Shown here piece by piece: positions 1 through 6,670 of a stretch of DNA of 64,000 bases (positions within the stretch are counted from its first letter, which is position 1; every line of letters begins with the position of its first letter). The notes below the pieces were generated by a model. The model was not told the DNA's origin. It saw only the letters and a program-made list of their open reading frames with translations, and ran no database searches. This DNA comes from JBEEFP01 sp041166085 (GTDB lineage Bacteria; Actinomycetota; Acidimicrobiia; Acidimicrobiales; JAFATL01). The DNA lies in assembly GCA_041166085.1 (NCBI GenBank), contig JBEEFP010000006.1, forward strand, positions 62,001 through 126,000, given 5' to 3'. A program made the translations under genes and the position numbers.

Positions 1-601
1 ACGTGAACAATGGGACGCGCTGCAACGTCATGCCGGGGGCGCGCAACTGCACGATGGTCGTGAGCAGGTTGCCGGCGGCGACGACGGAGGCGACCGACAC
101 GAGCATGAGCCCCGTCACCCAGAGGTCGGTGGCGTGGTTCCCCTTGCCGGAGATCGGCGCGCTGAGGGCCAGCCCCGCGCCGTGGGGCGCGGCGACGATG
201 TAGCCGGCCAGCACCAGGGCGCCGCCGACGACGTACAGCCACAAGCTGGCGGCCTGCAGGCGCGGGAACGCGAGCGACGGGGCACCGAGCTGCAGTGGGA
301 CCACGACAGTGGCCAGCCCCGTCCAGAACGGTGCGAGGAAGAGCACCGGCGCGACGGTGGAGTGCAGCGAGTACAGGCGGGCGAAGTGCGAGCCGACGAT
401 CTTCACGCCCGGCTCAGCCAGCTCGACGCGCAGCACCATGCCGACGACGCCCGCCGTGAGCAGGAAGAGCAGCGACGCGGCGATGTAGAGCCGGCCGACG
501 GTCTTGTGGTCGGCACTGGTGAGGATGGTGCTGGCAGGGGCGGCTGCGGGAGCCGGCGGCTCCGCTCCAGCCTGGTCCGGGGGCGCCTCGGTCAGCGTCA
601 T
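1..601 (-). CDS. ctaD: haem-copper oxidase subunit I, N-terminal part (cut by window edge)
   Basis: The gene runs off the left edge; about 200 residues are visible from the ATG at 601. Subunit I of the terminal oxidase carries the haems and CuB and reduces oxygen in the membrane. After a roughly 30-residue Ala/Pro-rich start there is a first membrane segment (about 37-57), then LYSLHSTVAP with His80 at the place of a haem a ligand, then VPLQLGAPSLAFPRL (101-115), which is the family signature, and two more membrane segments. The motif before His80 reads HFARL where classical enzymes have Asn-Gln, so this is a divergent member. It starts 25 nt after the haem synthase fusion gene and is probably co-transcribed with it. 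Family assignment is firm; the oxidase subtype is not. Confidence 0.88.
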   Translation of the reverse strand, partial: MTLTEAPPDQAGAEPPAPAAAPASTILTSADHKTVGRLYIAASLLFLLTAGVVGMVLRVELAEPGVKIVGSHFARLYSLHSTVAPVLFLAPFWTGLATVVVPLQLGAPSLAFPRLQAASLWLYVVGGALVLAGYIVAAPHGAGLALSAPISGKGNHATDLWVTGLMLVSVASVVAAGNLLTTIVQLRAPGMTLQRVPLFT

Positions 602-626
602 GGCGACGGGACTCTATCCACGAGCG

Positions 627-2414
627 CTAGCGGCGCACGAGCTGATCGAGGGCCATCGACGAGAAAAGCAGGGTGACGTAGGAGATGGAGTAGCCGAACA
701 GCCGCATCGAGGCCTGGGTCGTGCCGTCCCGGAGCAGCTTCACCGCGAGCCCGAGGAACCCGGCACCGAGCACGAGGGCGGTCGCGAGATAGATGTCGCC
801 CATCCTCCCCACCTCCGCGAAGAGCACCGACACTGCCCACAGCAGCACCGTGTAGGCGATGATCCGCCGGGCGGTGGCCTGGGTCGACGCGACCGCCGGC
901 AGCATGGGCACGTCGGCCGCGGCGTAGTCGTCTCGGTAGCGGATGGCGAGGGCCCAGAAGTGGGGCGGCGTCCAGACGAAGATGATGGCGAAGAGCACGA
1001 CCGGCGCCCAGCCCAGGCTCCCCGTCACCGCCGACCAGCCGACCAGCACGGGTACGGCGCCGGCGGCGCCGCCGATCACGATGTTCTGGGTCGAGCGCCG
1101 CTTGAGCCACAGCGTGTACACGAAGACGTAGAACAGGGTGGCGCTCACCGCGAGCACCGCGCTCAGCAGATTGACCAGCGCCGCCAGCTCGACGAAGGCG
1201 GCCAGCTCGAGAGCCAGGGCAAAGGTGAGCGCGGCCCGCGCGGTCATGGCCCCGGTGACGAGCGGGCGCTTGGCCGTCCGCTTCATCAGCTTGTCGATGT
1301 CTCGGTCAATCACCATGTTGATGGCGTTGGCGCCGCCCGCCGCGAGGGTGCCACCGAGCACCGTCGCGGCCATGAGCCACACCGAGGGCATCCCGCGTGC
1401 GGCCACGATCATGGTCGGGACGGTGGTCACGAGCAGCAGCTCGATGATGCGCGGCTTGGTGAGGGCGACGTAGGCGGTGACGGTGGGCCCGAAACCCAGG
1501 CGCTCACGAGTGACACCCGCGCGTGCGGGCGCGTCTGCGGTCACAGGTTCGGTGCGACGCGCCGACGCCCACGCCGCGACCAGCGCGCCCCAGATGAGGG
1601 TGGCGGTGGCGAGGTGAGCGGTGACGACCGCCGCGTTCAGGCGGGTGGCGATGTTGAGCACGCCGAGGCCGATCTGCACGAAGACCAACCCGGCCGCGGC
1701 GGTGGCGAAAAAGGCGGGGGCGCTCCCCGCATGGAGACGACGGGCCCGGCGGGCGCACATGACCACGACCACCGCGAGGACGTAGGCCCAGGTGCGGTGG
1801 GCGAACTGCAGGGCCGCGTCCTCCCGTCCCGCCAGCACGGGGATGACCCGGCCGCCGTACAGCGGCCAGTCGGTGAAGGCCAGGCCGGCGCCGCGTCCGG
1901 TGACCCAGCTCCCGAGGAGGAGCTGCGCGAGCACCGCCAGCGCGCCGGCGCCGAGGAGACGGCGGGTGATGGGGTCGCCGACGCCGGTGCGCTCGACGTG
2001 CAGATGCACGGTGAGGGTGATGAGCGTGGCGGCAAAGGCCATGCCGAGGCCGAGATGGGCGACGACCGTCCACGCCGCCAGCTCGTGGTGCACGACGTAC
2101 GCGCCGAGGAGGGCCTGGGCCACGACGAGGGGGACGATGGCGAGCCCGAGCCCGAGGGCGATGCGGTCCTTCCGGTGGAAGAGGACGGCCACCACGCACG
2201 TCGCTACGACACCGATGCTCACGGCCGAGGCCAGGTAGCGGTGGCTCATCTCGATGATGGCGTGGTGGTCGGCGGGCGGGATCCAGCGGCCGTAGCACTT
2301 GGGCCAGCCCGGACAGCCAAGCCCCGAGTCCGTCGCCCGTACCAGCCCGCCCGCCGCGGCCAGCAGGAAACTGAGGACGGTGGTGACGAGGGAGAGGCGA
2401 GCCAGCCGGGACAT
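627..2414 (-). CDS. ctaB: fused haem A synthase (CtaA/COX15) - haem O synthase (CtaB)
   Basis: A 595-residue membrane protein that joins two consecutive steps of haem A synthesis. Residues 1-290 are CtaA/COX15: four haem-ligand histidines in the expected places (His58, His120, His206, His267) and the paired cysteines Cys34 and Cys40 in the first outside loop. Residues 308-595 are CtaB/protohaem IX farnesyltransferase: the first Asp-rich motif (Asn366, Asp370, Asp374) with the KRPL tail, the YTLWLKRRS loop, and a second acidic motif around 493-500. The segment 291-307 is a short cytoplasmic linker. CtaB makes haem O from haem B and CtaA oxidises it to haem A, so the order is reversed relative to the pathway. 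It is followed by the oxidase subunit I gene, which needs the product. No internal stop or restart is visible. Confidence 0.93.
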   Translation of the reverse strand: MSRLARLSLVTTVLSFLLAAAGGLVRATDSGLGCPGWPKCYGRWIPPADHHAIIEMSHRYLASAVSIGVVATCVVAVLFHRKDRIALGLGLAIVPLVVAQALLGAYVVHHELAAWTVVAHLGLGMAFAATLITLTVHLHVERTGVGDPITRRLLGAGALAVLAQLLLGSWVTGRGAGLAFTDWPLYGGRVIPVLAGREDAALQFAHRTWAYVLAVVVVMCARRARRLHAGSAPAFFATAAAGLVFVQIGLGVLNIATRLNAAVVTAHLATATLIWGALVAAWASARRTEPVTADAPARAGVTRERLGFGPTVTAYVALTKPRIIELLLVTTVPTMIVAARGMPSVWLMAATVLGGTLAAGGANAINMVIDRDIDKLMKRTAKRPLVTGAMTARAALTFALALELAAFVELAALVNLLSAVLAVSATLFYVFVYTLWLKRRSTQNIVIGGAAGAVPVLVGWSAVTGSLGWAPVVLFAIIFVWTPPHFWALAIRYRDDYAAADVPMLPAVASTQATARRIIAYTVLLWAVSVLFAEVGRMGDIYLATALVLGAGFLGLAVKLLRDGTTQASMRLFGYSISYVTLLFSSMALDQLVRR

Positions 2415-2479
2415 GCGGCGCCGATGCTACGGGTGCGGTTCAGCCGGGGACAAAGCCGGGCGTGGGAGACTGCACCGCC

Positions 2480-2773
2480 ATGTCAGCGCCCGCACCCGTC
2501 GAGATCGACGATCCGGCGAGCGACGAGGCGGTCCGCACCGATCGGCCCTGGATCGTCATCGTCTGGAACGACCCGATCAACCTGATGTCCTACGTCACCT
2601 ACGTCTTCCAGAAGCTGTTCGGCTACTCGAAGGAGAAGGCAACCAAGCTCATGCTCGACGTGCACCAGAAGGGTCGGGCCGTCGTGTCGAGCGGCAGCCG
2701 CGAGCGGGCCGAGCTCGACGTCTTCCGCCTCCACGAGCACGGCCTCTGGGCGACGATGGAGCAGAGCGGATGA
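2480..2773 (+). CDS. clpS: ATP-dependent Clp protease adaptor ClpS
   Basis: A 97-residue protein that delivers N-degron substrates to ClpA/ClpC-ClpP. The core is typical: WIVIVWNDPINLMSYVTYVF (residues 24-43) contains the Asn-Asp-Pro substrate pocket, followed by the Gly-Tyr-Ser and Lys-Lys-Leu-Met helix and the VHQKGRAVV segment. The ATG at 2480 is preferred over a GTG at 2462 because family members have a short N-terminal tail. It is divergent from the haem synthase fusion, separated by 65 nt, and precedes a DUF2017 gene, the usual actinobacterial neighbour. Confidence 0.95.
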   Translation: MSAPAPVEIDDPASDEAVRTDRPWIVIVWNDPINLMSYVTYVFQKLFGYSKEKATKLMLDVHQKGRAVVSSGSRERAELDVFRLHEHGLWATMEQSG

Positions 2774-2795
2774 TCCGCCGAGCCACTCCCAGCCC

Positions 2796-2846
2796 GCGTC
2801 TCGAGGAAATAGGGGTCGAGTTTCGGCCCCTATTTCCTCGAGACGC
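2796..2846. repeat. 50-bp palindromic element, copy 1 (possible terminator)
   Basis: A perfect 20-bp inverted repeat (arms 2796-2815 and 2827-2846, 11-nt loop) lies between clpS and the DUF2017 gene. The arm begins GCGTCTCGAGGAAAT and is shared with a second palindrome at 18853-18903, 16 kb away, so this is a dispersed element and not only a local hairpin. It could stop clpS transcription, but there is no T-run. Confidence 0.85.
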
Positions 2847-2856
2847 CGGGGTTTAG

Positions 2857-3318
2857 GTGCTGGGGCGTCGGGTCAAGCGCACCCGCAGGGGTGAGTTCCA
2901 GCTCAGGCTGCCGCCGGAGGAGCGGGAGCTGCTGCGCGATTTGCCCGCCCAGCTCCGCGACGTGCTGGCGAGTGACGACCCCGCCCTGCGTCGCCTGTTC
3001 CCACCCGCCTACAAGGACGATCCCGCGCTCGAGGCCGAGTACCGCCATTTCATGGGCGACGACCTGCTGGCCACGCACACCAAGTCCCTCCAGGCCATGG
3101 AGGACACCATCGACGCCGAGGTCGTCGACGAGGACCAGCTGGTGGGATGGCTGGGCGCCCTCAACGACCTGCGTCTGGTGCTGGGCACCCGGCTCGACGT
3201 CACCGAGGACATGTACGACCACGAGATGGATCCCGGCGACCCGCGGGCGCCCGCCTTCGCCATGTACACGTACCTCGGATGGCTGCAGGAGCAAGTGGTC
3301 GACGCCCTGAGCTCGTGA
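2857..3318 (+). CDS. DUF2017 family protein
   Basis: A 153-residue cytoplasmic protein with no membrane segment. The N-terminus is RRVKRTRRGEFQLRLPPEE, a pattern I recognise from the DUF2017 proteins encoded beside clpS in actinobacteria; the rest is predicted helical and rich in acidic residues. Function is unknown; the constant link with clpS suggests a part in, or regulation of, adaptor-mediated proteolysis, but that is inference. The start is GTG at 2857, only 10 nt beyond the palindromic element, which therefore sits where its ribosome-binding site or promoter would be. Confidence 0.82.
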   Translation: MLGRRVKRTRRGEFQLRLPPEERELLRDLPAQLRDVLASDDPALRRLFPPAYKDDPALEAEYRHFMGDDLLATHTKSLQAMEDTIDAEVVDEDQLVGWLGALNDLRLVLGTRLDVTEDMYDHEMDPGDPRAPAFAMYTYLGWLQEQVVDALSS

Positions 3319-3339
3319 GTTCCGTAGGCTCCTGTCCAC

Positions 3340-4371
3340 ATGAGTGACGAGCGAACGGTGGTCGTTCCTCGCAACGAGGGCGGCCACGCGGGCGACGAGC
3401 TCCCTGGTCCTGCACCGGTTGGCTGGGGCGTCCTTGGCGCGTCTTCGCGCGTGGCACAGATGGCCATGCTGCCCGCCATCGCCGAGAGCCCGAAGGCGAG
3501 GCTGGCTGCGGTGGCCAGCCGGTCCATCCCCGTGCCGCCCACCTTCGGCGCCGATCACGCCTTCGGCTCCTACGAGGAGCTGCTGGCCGACCCCGCCGTC
3601 GACCTGGTGTACGTGCCGCTGCCCAACCGCGAGCACGCCGAATGGGCCATCAAGGCGGCGGAGGCGGGCAAGCACGTGCTGTGCGAGAAGCCCCTCGCGT
3701 GCTCGGCCCAGGAGGCCCGGCGCATGGCGGCCGCCTTCGACAACCGCGGTCTACTGCTGGCCGAGGCGTACACCACGCCATTCCATCCCCGCTCCACCGT
3801 GCTCGAGGACGTGCTGCGTTCGGGCCAGCTCGGCGACCTGCGCTTCGCCCGCACCGTCTTCACCGGTCCCCTCGCCGAGTCGGACAACCACCGCTGGCGG
3901 CCCGAGTTGGGCGGCGGCGTGCTCCTCGATCTCGGGATCTACTGCCTGGCCCCGCTCCTCGTGGCGGCCCAGCGCCTTCCCGTCGAGGTGGTGGGCGCCG
4001 CGACCGTGGGGGCCACCGGTGTGGAGACGTCGTTCAGCGCGTGGATGGACTTCGGCTCCGACTTCCGGGCGTCGGTGGAGTGCTCGTACGAGGCGCCCGA
4101 GCAGCAGACGGTCGAGGTGGTCGGCACCGAGGGCAGCGTCCTCGTCCACCGCGCCTTCACGCCCGGCCTGGACGACACCACCGTGCACGTGCGCCGGCGG
4201 GACGGCACCGCCGAGGACGTGGGCTGGCGCGGCGCCGATCCCTACCGCGGGCTGGTCGATCACCTGTCGACCGTGCTGCAGGGCGGCGACGTCCTGCGGT
4301 GGCCCGTCGCTCGTTCCATCGAGGTGCTGGTGCTCGTCGACACCCTCAGGGCGGCGGCCGGAAGGGCGTGA
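3340..4371 (+). CDS. Gfo/Idh/MocA family NAD(P)-dependent oxidoreductase
   Basis: A 343-residue soluble dehydrogenase of the glucose-fructose oxidoreductase/inositol dehydrogenase family. After a 25-residue leader the Rossmann motif GWGVLGASSRVA begins at residue 28; the family's Glu-Lys-Pro motif is at 116-118 (HVLCEKPLACSA), with the lysine used in catalysis. The C-terminal half has the GGGVLLDLGIYCL pattern of the beta-sheet substrate domain. Substrate cannot be told from the sequence; members act on sugars, inositols or trans-dihydrodiols. There is no signal peptide. A hexamer TAGGCT lies 9 nt before the ATG and there is no clear Shine-Dalgarno, so a very short leader is possible. Confidence 0.9.
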   Translation: MSDERTVVVPRNEGGHAGDELPGPAPVGWGVLGASSRVAQMAMLPAIAESPKARLAAVASRSIPVPPTFGADHAFGSYEELLADPAVDLVYVPLPNREHAEWAIKAAEAGKHVLCEKPLACSAQEARRMAAAFDNRGLLLAEAYTTPFHPRSTVLEDVLRSGQLGDLRFARTVFTGPLAESDNHRWRPELGGGVLLDLGIYCLAPLLVAAQRLPVEVVGAATVGATGVETSFSAWMDFGSDFRASVECSYEAPEQQTVEVVGTEGSVLVHRAFTPGLDDTTVHVRRRDGTAEDVGWRGADPYRGLVDHLSTVLQGGDVLRWPVARSIEVLVLVDTLRAAAGRA

Positions 4372-4402
4372 GGTAACGTGGCGAGCCCTCCGGCGGCAGC
4401 GA

Positions 4403-4475
4403 GCCCCCATCGTCCAGTGGCCTAGGACGCCAGCCTTTCAAGCTGGTAACACGGGTTCGAATCCCGTTGGGGGTG
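4403..4475 (+). tRNA. tRNA-Glu (anticodon TTC)
   Basis: A 73-nt cloverleaf: acceptor GCCCCCA pairs with TGGGGGT (G-T at the first pair), anticodon stem CCAGC/GCTGG around loop CTTTCAA with TTC at 4437-4439, T-arm with GGTTCGAAT. No encoded CCA. First of three tRNA genes in a row. Confidence 0.96.
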
Positions 4476-4478
4476 CGA

Positions 4479-4553
4479 GGTCCTGTGGTGCAGTTTGGAG
4501 TGCACGCCGGCCTGTCAAGCCGGAGGTCGCGGGTTCAAATCCCGTCAGGACCG
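4479..4553 (+). tRNA. tRNA-Asp (anticodon GTC)
   Basis: A 75-nt cloverleaf starting 3 nt after tRNA-Glu: acceptor GGTCCTG/CAGGACC, anticodon stem CCGGC/GCCGG, loop CTGTCAA with GTC at 4514-4516, T-loop GGTTCAAAT. Discriminator base G. Confidence 0.96.
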
Positions 4554-4575
4554 CGCCAGAATGGTGTGGCAACAC

Positions 4576-4648
4576 GGTCGGGTAGCTCAGTTGGTAGAGC
4601 GCGCGCCTGAAAAGCGTGAGGTCACCGGATCGACGCCGGTCCCGACCA
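4576..4648 (+). tRNA. tRNA-Phe (anticodon GAA), island integration site
   Basis: A 73-nt cloverleaf: acceptor GGTCGGG/CCCGACC, anticodon GAA at 4609-4611 in loop CTGAAAA. Its 3' half (4603-4650) is repeated 12 kb downstream at 16582-16629, so the 3' half of the present gene was delivered by the integrated element and keeps the tRNA intact. The pair 28-42 is G-T here and would be G-C with the displaced copy. Confidence 0.96.
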
Positions 4649-4650
4649 CC
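4603..4650 (+). repeat. attL: left direct repeat of the tRNA-Phe island
   Basis: 48 bp covering the anticodon arm to the 3' end of tRNA-Phe plus two bases. It matches 16582-16629 at 47 of 48 positions; the one difference is T4617 versus C16596. This is the typical geometry of tyrosine-recombinase integration in a tRNA 3' end. Confidence 0.9.
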
Positions 4651-4664
4651 GTGAAATCGCAGGT

Positions 4665-4712
4665 CACGACGGTGCGGGGGTCAGCCGAGTAGGTCAGACC
4701 CCCGCCGTCGTG
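4665..4712. terminator. stem-loop after the tRNA genes
   Basis: An imperfect inverted repeat: 4665-4682 pairs with 4697-4712 with a 2-nt bulge and a 14-nt loop. It follows tRNA-Phe and probably ends the tRNA transcript now that the native terminator has been displaced to 16632-16657. Lies inside the island. Confidence 0.5.
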
Positions 4713-4729
4713 CCAGATCCGTGCCAGAA
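4710..4729 (+). repeat. left arm-type repeat pair of the island
   Basis: Two direct copies of GTGCCAGA (4710-4717 and 4721-4728) 11 bp apart, 60 bp inside attL. The same 20-bp block with one mismatch occurs at 16438-16457 near attR. Tandem short repeats flanking the core on both sides are what integrase arm-binding sites look like; the function is inferred. Confidence 0.55.
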
Positions 4730-4735
4730 CGGCGC

Positions 4736-5008
4736 TCAGTACCGAGGCAACACAAGCAGGTTGTCGGTCCACTTGTCGTCCGCGAAAGTACGGATGTAGG
4801 GCGGAGTCGCGTTGACCACCCCGACTCGCACGTACGAAGCGCCATCGGCGACGCGAGCGTCCCCACTCTGGTTCTCGATCCAGTCCACCATCGCGGCGCG
4901 CGTGCTTTCGCCGGTCGCGGTGGTCGACCGGTTCTCCCATCTGACGTCCGCGATGTGTTCGTGATCTTCCGCGCCATTCATATGGACGGCGGTGATGTAC
5001 ACAGCCAT
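4736..5008 (-). CDS. DUF3892 domain protein
   Basis: A 90-residue cytoplasmic protein. The sequence from MAVYITAVHMNG through HIADVRWEN to PPYIRTFADDKWTDNLLVLPRY is the DUF3892 pattern: two beta-rich halves ending in a Trp-Thr-Asp-Asn-Leu motif. I take the ATG at 5008 as the start, since the open frame upstream covers an inverted repeat and does not look coding; GAAAGG lies about 10 nt before this ATG. Function is unknown. It is the outermost left gene of the island, pointing towards tRNA-Phe, and lies downstream of a 58-residue gene with a hairpin between them. Confidence 0.82.
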   Translation of the reverse strand: MAVYITAVHMNGAEDHEHIADVRWENRSTTATGESTRAAMVDWIENQSGDARVADGASYVRVGVVNATPPYIRTFADDKWTDNLLVLPRY

Positions 5009-5044
5009 TGATGAGCCTTTCGAGGAGGTGAGCGAAAACCGGAA

Positions 5045-5074
5045 TCCCGGGTGCGGCCGATACCGCACCCGGGA
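5045..5074 (-). terminator. 12-bp stem hairpin between two small island genes
   Basis: Perfect inverted repeat TCCCGGGTGCGG (5045-5056) / CCGCACCCGGGA (5063-5074) with a 6-nt loop. It lies between the 58-residue gene and the DUF3892 gene, both on the minus strand, and may stop or attenuate transcription. No long T-run follows. Confidence 0.6.
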
Positions 5075-5085
5075 CTGCCGGTTGA

Positions 5086-5262
5086 CTACGCGAAGCACTT
5101 CAGCCGCCATGTGACGGCTCGGTCGCGGTAGGGGGGCATCCGCTCGCCCTCGGTGATCGGGGCAGTGGTCGTCGGCGTGCCGACAACCTCCCAGACCCCG
5201 GACTCGGGGCAGCGTTCACCAGTGCGGGCGGTGGTGCCCAGGGGAATACGTGTCTTACTCAT
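5086..5262 (-). CDS. 58-residue YjzC-like small protein
   Basis: A short gene from ATG 5262 to TAG 5086. A strong ribosome-binding site, GGAGGTGAG, precedes the ATG, which is the main reason to believe it. The protein begins MSKTRIPLGTTARTGERC and contains SGVWEVVG and GERMPP, then ends in a basic WRLKCFA tail. The Gly-x-x-Cys-Pro-x-Ser-Gly-x-Trp layout and the GERMPP segment resemble YjzC-type small proteins; that is a pattern match by eye. Two cysteines, no signal peptide. It reads towards the DUF3892 gene, with a hairpin in between. Function unknown. Confidence 0.7.
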   Translation of the reverse strand: MSKTRIPLGTTARTGERCPESGVWEVVGTPTTTAPITEGERMPPYRDRAVTWRLKCFA

Positions 5263-5388
5263 CTCTCACCTCCTCGGTCACGAGTCACGGCAGTGACCCG
5301 GACCGGAGGCGCCCCCGCTCCGTCGCTCCCAAGCCAGTAGCTTGAGAGTTCCAAACCGACTTCGGGGTGGAGACACCTCAGGTCCGGC

Positions 5389-5417
5389 AAAGCTCAGGTC
5401 CTTGTGGCCTGAGCTTT
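5389..5417. terminator. hairpin, bidirectional terminator candidate
   Basis: Perfect 10-bp inverted repeat AAAGCTCAGG (5389-5398) / CCTGAGCTTT (5408-5417) around a 9-nt loop, with A/T-rich ends on both sides. It lies in a non-coding stretch upstream of both small divergent genes, so what it ends is unclear. Confidence 0.45.
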
Positions 5418-5520
5418 GTTCGTCACTGGAGCCGGGAAATTCGTTGCCCGACCCGAGCGAAACGCTACTGGGGAGCGATGACAGATCGGTGGACCGTGGC
5501 GAGCACGATGTTGTCGGCGC

Positions 5521-5556
5521 GCGAGCAGACTGCTCGCAGCGCGCGACTTGCGCGCG
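5521..5556. promoter_or_regulatory. two operator-like palindromes before the RHH gene
   Basis: GCGAGCAG-A-CTGCTCGC at 5521-5537 is a perfect 17-bp palindrome and is followed at once by GCGCGC-GACTT-GCGCGC (about 5540-5556). Both lie just upstream of the -35 box of the ribbon-helix-helix gene. Such proteins commonly repress their own promoter, so these are good operator candidates. Confidence 0.5.
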
Positions 5557-5562
5557 ATGTGC

Positions 5563-5592
5563 TTGTAATTTCGGTGTTGTAATTGCTACTAT
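5563..5592 (+). promoter_or_regulatory. promoter for leaderless transcription of the RHH gene
   Basis: TTGTAA at 5563-5568, an 18-nt spacer and TACTAT at 5587-5592. The -10 box ends only 6 nt before the ATG at 5599, so the first transcribed base would be at or next to the start codon. No Shine-Dalgarno is present, which agrees. Confidence 0.6.
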
Positions 5593-5598
5593 GTAGTT

Positions 5599-5811
5599 AT
5601 GGGCGACGACACCGGCACGACAACCCGCACGGCGACTGCTATCCGCTTTCCAGCCGAACTGCATAAACGCCTCCAGCACGCCGCGAAGGAGTACGGCCTG
5701 CCGCTCAACTACCTCGTGGTGAAGGTGATGGAGGAATTCCTCGACAACATGGTGCCGCCGAGCGAGCTGCGGTTCACTCGTCCGAGCGCGGTCCCGGCTG
5801 CCTCGTCGTAA
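5599..5811 (+). CDS. ribbon-helix-helix (Arc/MetJ-type) DNA-binding protein
   Basis: A 70-residue protein. After a Thr-rich start, TATAIRFPAELHKRLQHAAK forms the beta-strand and first helix and GLPLNYLVVKVMEEFLDNM the second helix of a ribbon-helix-helix fold (about residues 12-51). Such proteins bind DNA as dimers and are usual as antitoxins, plasmid partition regulators or island repressors. It has its own leaderless-type promoter and upstream palindromes. Its last 38 nt overlap the end of the convergent integrase remnant at 5774. No toxin gene follows it on the same strand, so a role in controlling the island is more likely than an antitoxin role. Confidence 0.7.
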   Translation: MGDDTGTTTRTATAIRFPAELHKRLQHAAKEYGLPLNYLVVKVMEEFLDNMVPPSELRFTRPSAVPAASS

Positions 5812-6322
5812 GGCAGGCGTTCCGGTCGCGCACCCCAGCCGCCATTTCGTCGAGGCCGTCGGCGATTCGCCGGTCGAGGCCGTCGGTGGCGTGCCGGTAG
5901 ATGAGTGCAGCGCGAGGACTCGCGTGGCCGAGGCGGGCCATGAGTTCCTTCGTTGTCGCGCCGGTGTGCGCCGCCAACGTGCCGGCGGTGTGTCGGAGGT
6001 CGTGGAAGCGCAGCCCTGCCAGCCCAACGGCCTGAGTGGCCGGGACCCAGACCCGGTAGCGGAAGTTGCTTCGCTCCAGCGCCTCTCCAGTCGGTGACGT
6101 GAAGACGCAGGCGTCCGGTTCAGCCTCCCCGGCGAAGGCGGCTCGGTGCTGCTCGAGCTCGGCCACGAGCACGGCGGGTATCGCGACAGAGCGTCGGCCC
6201 GCCCGGCTCTTTGGATCGTCCTCGATCACCTCACCGAATGCAACTGGAACTGTTCGACGCCTTCGCGGCGACGCTGACTGAACTCGATTTGACCGGCTGA
6301 CACGCCCGCCTTGCCAGACGCG
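5774..6322 (-). pseudogene. tyrosine recombinase (integrase), C-terminal remnant
   Basis: The reading frame encodes only the last third of a phage-type integrase. Visible are GRRSVAIPAVL, then GLRFHDLRHTAG with the His-x-x-Arg box, LGHAS with the third catalytic His/Trp position, and ALIYRHAT with the nucleophilic Tyr. The N-terminal arm- and core-binding domains and the first catalytic Arg are missing. The homologous frame can be followed upstream of a GTG at 6229 (the segment before it reads TVPVAFGEV) until a stop near 6327, right beside the end of mazF. The gene was therefore cut by rearrangement at the toxin-antitoxin junction. It is the likely relic of the enzyme that placed the island in tRNA-Phe. 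Confidence 0.85.
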
Positions 6323-6670
6323 TCAGAGGGCGAGATGCAGACGCAGGGCCTCATCGAGCTCCGCGCTTACCGCCGGGGGCAGTGACCCGACGAGGGCTCC
6401 GACCCGTTCGACGGCGACCGATCGAACCTGCTCCGCCTGCGCTTTGGAGTTTCGGTCGAGTCCGGTGTCTTCCGCGTGCAGCAGCACTTGGAAGGGATAG
6501 ACGCGTTCGGTGTTCGTCGTCACCGGTACAACGGTGACGACACCCCGTCCGAGCCGCTCCGCGCTGGTGTTGGCCCCGTCGTTGCTGACGATGACCGCCG
6601 GCCGGCGCTTGTTCGCTTCAGCGCCTTGGGTCGGTTCGAGGTCCACCACCCGGATCTCGCCCCGCCGCAT
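6323..6670 (-). CDS. mazF: MazF/PemK-type endoribonuclease toxin
   Basis: A 115-residue toxin of the MazF/PemK fold. It begins MRRGEIRVVDLEPTQGAEAN with the conserved Arg-Gly-Glu-Ile start, then RRPAVIVSND, VVTVVPVTT and a typical SxKAQAEQVRSV segment. These enzymes cut mRNA or tRNA in single-stranded RNA and are kept inactive by their antitoxin. The ATG at 6670 shares one base with the antitoxin stop (TGATG), so translation is coupled. Its stop lies next to the broken end of the integrase. Confidence 0.92.
   Translation of the reverse strand: MRRGEIRVVDLEPTQGAEANKRRPAVIVSNDGANTSAERLGRGVVTVVPVTTNTERVYPFQVLLHAEDTGLDRNSKAQAEQVRSVAVERVGALVGSLPPAVSAELDEALRLHLAL

Larger units (their letters stand above)
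5263..5598. other. intergenic region between the 58-residue gene and the RHH gene
   Basis: No gene seen in 336 bp. It holds the Shine-Dalgarno of the 58-residue gene at its left, a bidirectional hairpin at 5389-5417, two palindromes at 5521-5556 and a promoter next to the RHH gene. Confidence 0.6.

Noticed and set aside
504..2585. A 693-codon open frame on the plus strand
   Set aside because: It is antisense to the haem synthase fusion, whose motifs are certain; its translation is Arg/Gly/His-rich with no domain. High GC keeps such frames open.
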